Below, one piece after another: positions 62,640 to 64,000 of a stretch of DNA of 64,000 bases. Source of the DNA: Brachynemurus nebulosus (Eukaryota; Arthropoda; Insecta; Neuroptera; Myrmeleontidae). The translations under genes and the position numbers were made by a program. Below the pieces are notes generated by a model that did not search any database, was not told the DNA's origin, and saw nothing but the letters and a program-made list of their open reading frames with translations. The stretch spans positions 12,726,305 through 12,790,304 of the forward strand of contig JAPWDM010000006.1 in the NCBI GenBank assembly GCA_035578155.1, read 5' to 3'. Each line of letters opens with the position of its first letter. Within the stretch, counting starts at the first letter, position 1.

Positions 62640-64000
62640 AATAAAAAATGTTAAGTTTTTGTTTTAAAATCATTTTAGGTAACGTAAAAACTCCTATACT
62701 GGTACGCTATTTTTAGGTGTGTAATTAAACTGGCTAATAAAAATTGACAAATTAATTAAACACCCATTTTTTCCTCAATAAGCATGAAACAAAGTTTTTT
62801 TAATCCAATGAATATGCTTTTAAAAAAATACAACCCAAAAATTTTTATTAATGTTACCTTTTACAAAATATCAACATCTATATCCAAACAAAGAAATATT
62901 AATGACACTAGGAGTTGGGAACCGATATACAAACAGACCTGTAATATGAGTAATATGACACATAGAGTGACATCTAGACGTCAAAGTAGGAAACACAGAA
63001 TGGTTAGAGTATCAGACGTAAATAAAGGATCAAAATACTGTATTCAACAAAAATTGTTTAATATATACATATATGTATTTCTTTAATTAAATAAGGAAAC
63101 ATTAAATGCAAAGTGAATTTAAATTTAAAAATAATCATTCTATTAATAATAATTTTTGTTACCAGAGGTTTCTTTCAGAAATAACTTCATTAATATATAA
63201 ATGTCAAAAATGTTCGGACATATGATCGCGTTCCGGTATAGGGGCTTTTGCGTTATATGATTCATTATTTTATTATCAAAGTTGGGGTGCGCGTTATACG
63301 CCGGTGCGTGTTATGCACTGGAAAATACGGTAATTGAAAAATTATTTATTAATAAGGAATAAGTATTGGAAATGGTCGATACAACAAAATTAATACTTGG
63401 TCAACTGAAAATAATTTTTAGTTATAAACTTTAGACAGTAAACGCACGAAAATATTAGTAAATCTATTTTGACGAATAAAAAATAATTAATTTTTTGTTT
63501 TTCTTCATAAGTCTAAAAGACTACATTGACGGATCAACCATATTTCCAGTTGGTTCATGAACTGTCCTGGATGAACTATGAAAAACTTTCAAATTGAGTT
63601 ATATTATAGCGAACAGATTGATAAAAAAAAATGGGGACCTTTCGTACAACCCTTCATTCAAGTTTCATTGATTTTCATAAACGGGGTTTGGATAAAATCT
63701 AAATTGGCCATAAATTTAAAACTACAAGAGAAAATGAAACCAAATTTTGCTATTATTAATATTTTTAATACCTCATATACAAAAAGTTTTTAATCTTCAA
63801 AATTTGGTTCTTTTGTTCCTAAAATGTAACGTAGGGACGAAAAGTATTTTATCTAGTTTATTCTAGATCAAATCTAGCCCTTATAGACTGTTGATAGATA
63901 CAGAAATCTTTGTGTAAAATGTGATTGAAACTTCGGAAGTTATGAATTTAGATGTGGAAAATAATTTTTTTATCCATTTGTAAAATACTTTGCCAAAGTA
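62640..64000. other. Intron or 5' region of the phospholipase C epsilon gene
   Basis: No exon could be supported here on the minus strand. Upstream coding exons are expected beyond 64000 because the first visible exon begins in phase 1. Short plus-strand frames at 62784 and 63578 have no family features. Confidence 0.5.

Noticed and set aside
62784..63793. Plus-strand frames of 100 and 71 codons near the right end
   Set aside because: No family motif, no splice or poly(A) context, biased AT-rich composition; likely chance frames in the 5' part or intron of the phospholipase gene.

Overview
The window is AT-rich animal nuclear DNA, almost certainly from an insect. It carries two seven-transmembrane odorant receptor genes of the insect-only 7tm_6 family, most coding genes are split by short GT-AG introns (often 50-80 bp in the phospholipase gene), and transposon debris is abundant. 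I cannot fix the order from sequence alone. A complete set of phospholipase C epsilon domains argues against Drosophila, which has only norpA, Plc21C and sl.

Layout. 1-1.2 kb: last three exons of an unrecognised coiled-coil protein (+). 1.5-3.6 kb: a terminal-inverted-repeat (TIR) transposon with a nested hAT-type MITE. 4.1-5.1 kb: a small RRM protein (+). 6.5-12.1 kb: an F-box/leucine-rich-repeat gene (+), both introns filled with foldback DNA. 12.1-20.9 kb: gene-free; MITEs, a 120-bp satellite with a 360-bp higher-order repeat, and other tandem repeats. 20.9-23.6 kb: a Ly6/uPAR GPI-anchored protein (+). 24-25.2 kb: a microsatellite-bearing dispersed element split by a hAT-type MITE. 26-50 kb: a segmental duplication holding two complete seven-exon odorant receptor genes (-), plus a frameshifted third copy of exon 1. 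51.6-62.6 kb: sixteen exons of a phospholipase C epsilon gene (-), with its 5' end beyond the window.

The genes do not form one pathway. The receptors would act in olfactory neurons, the phospholipase in Ras/Rap-linked phosphoinositide signalling, and the F-box protein as substrate adaptor of an SCF ubiquitin ligase.

The most informative part is the duplicated receptor locus. The two copies serve as before-and-after pictures of insertions, so boundaries and target duplications can be read directly for a TTAA-target element, a 5'-truncated LINE, a CATT-target TIR element and, nested in the last, an apparently unclassified element with exact 8-bp target duplications. Exon structures were worked out by hand from reading frame and GT-AG rules; two junctions (RRM last intron, receptor exon 4/5) do not resolve and are flagged.
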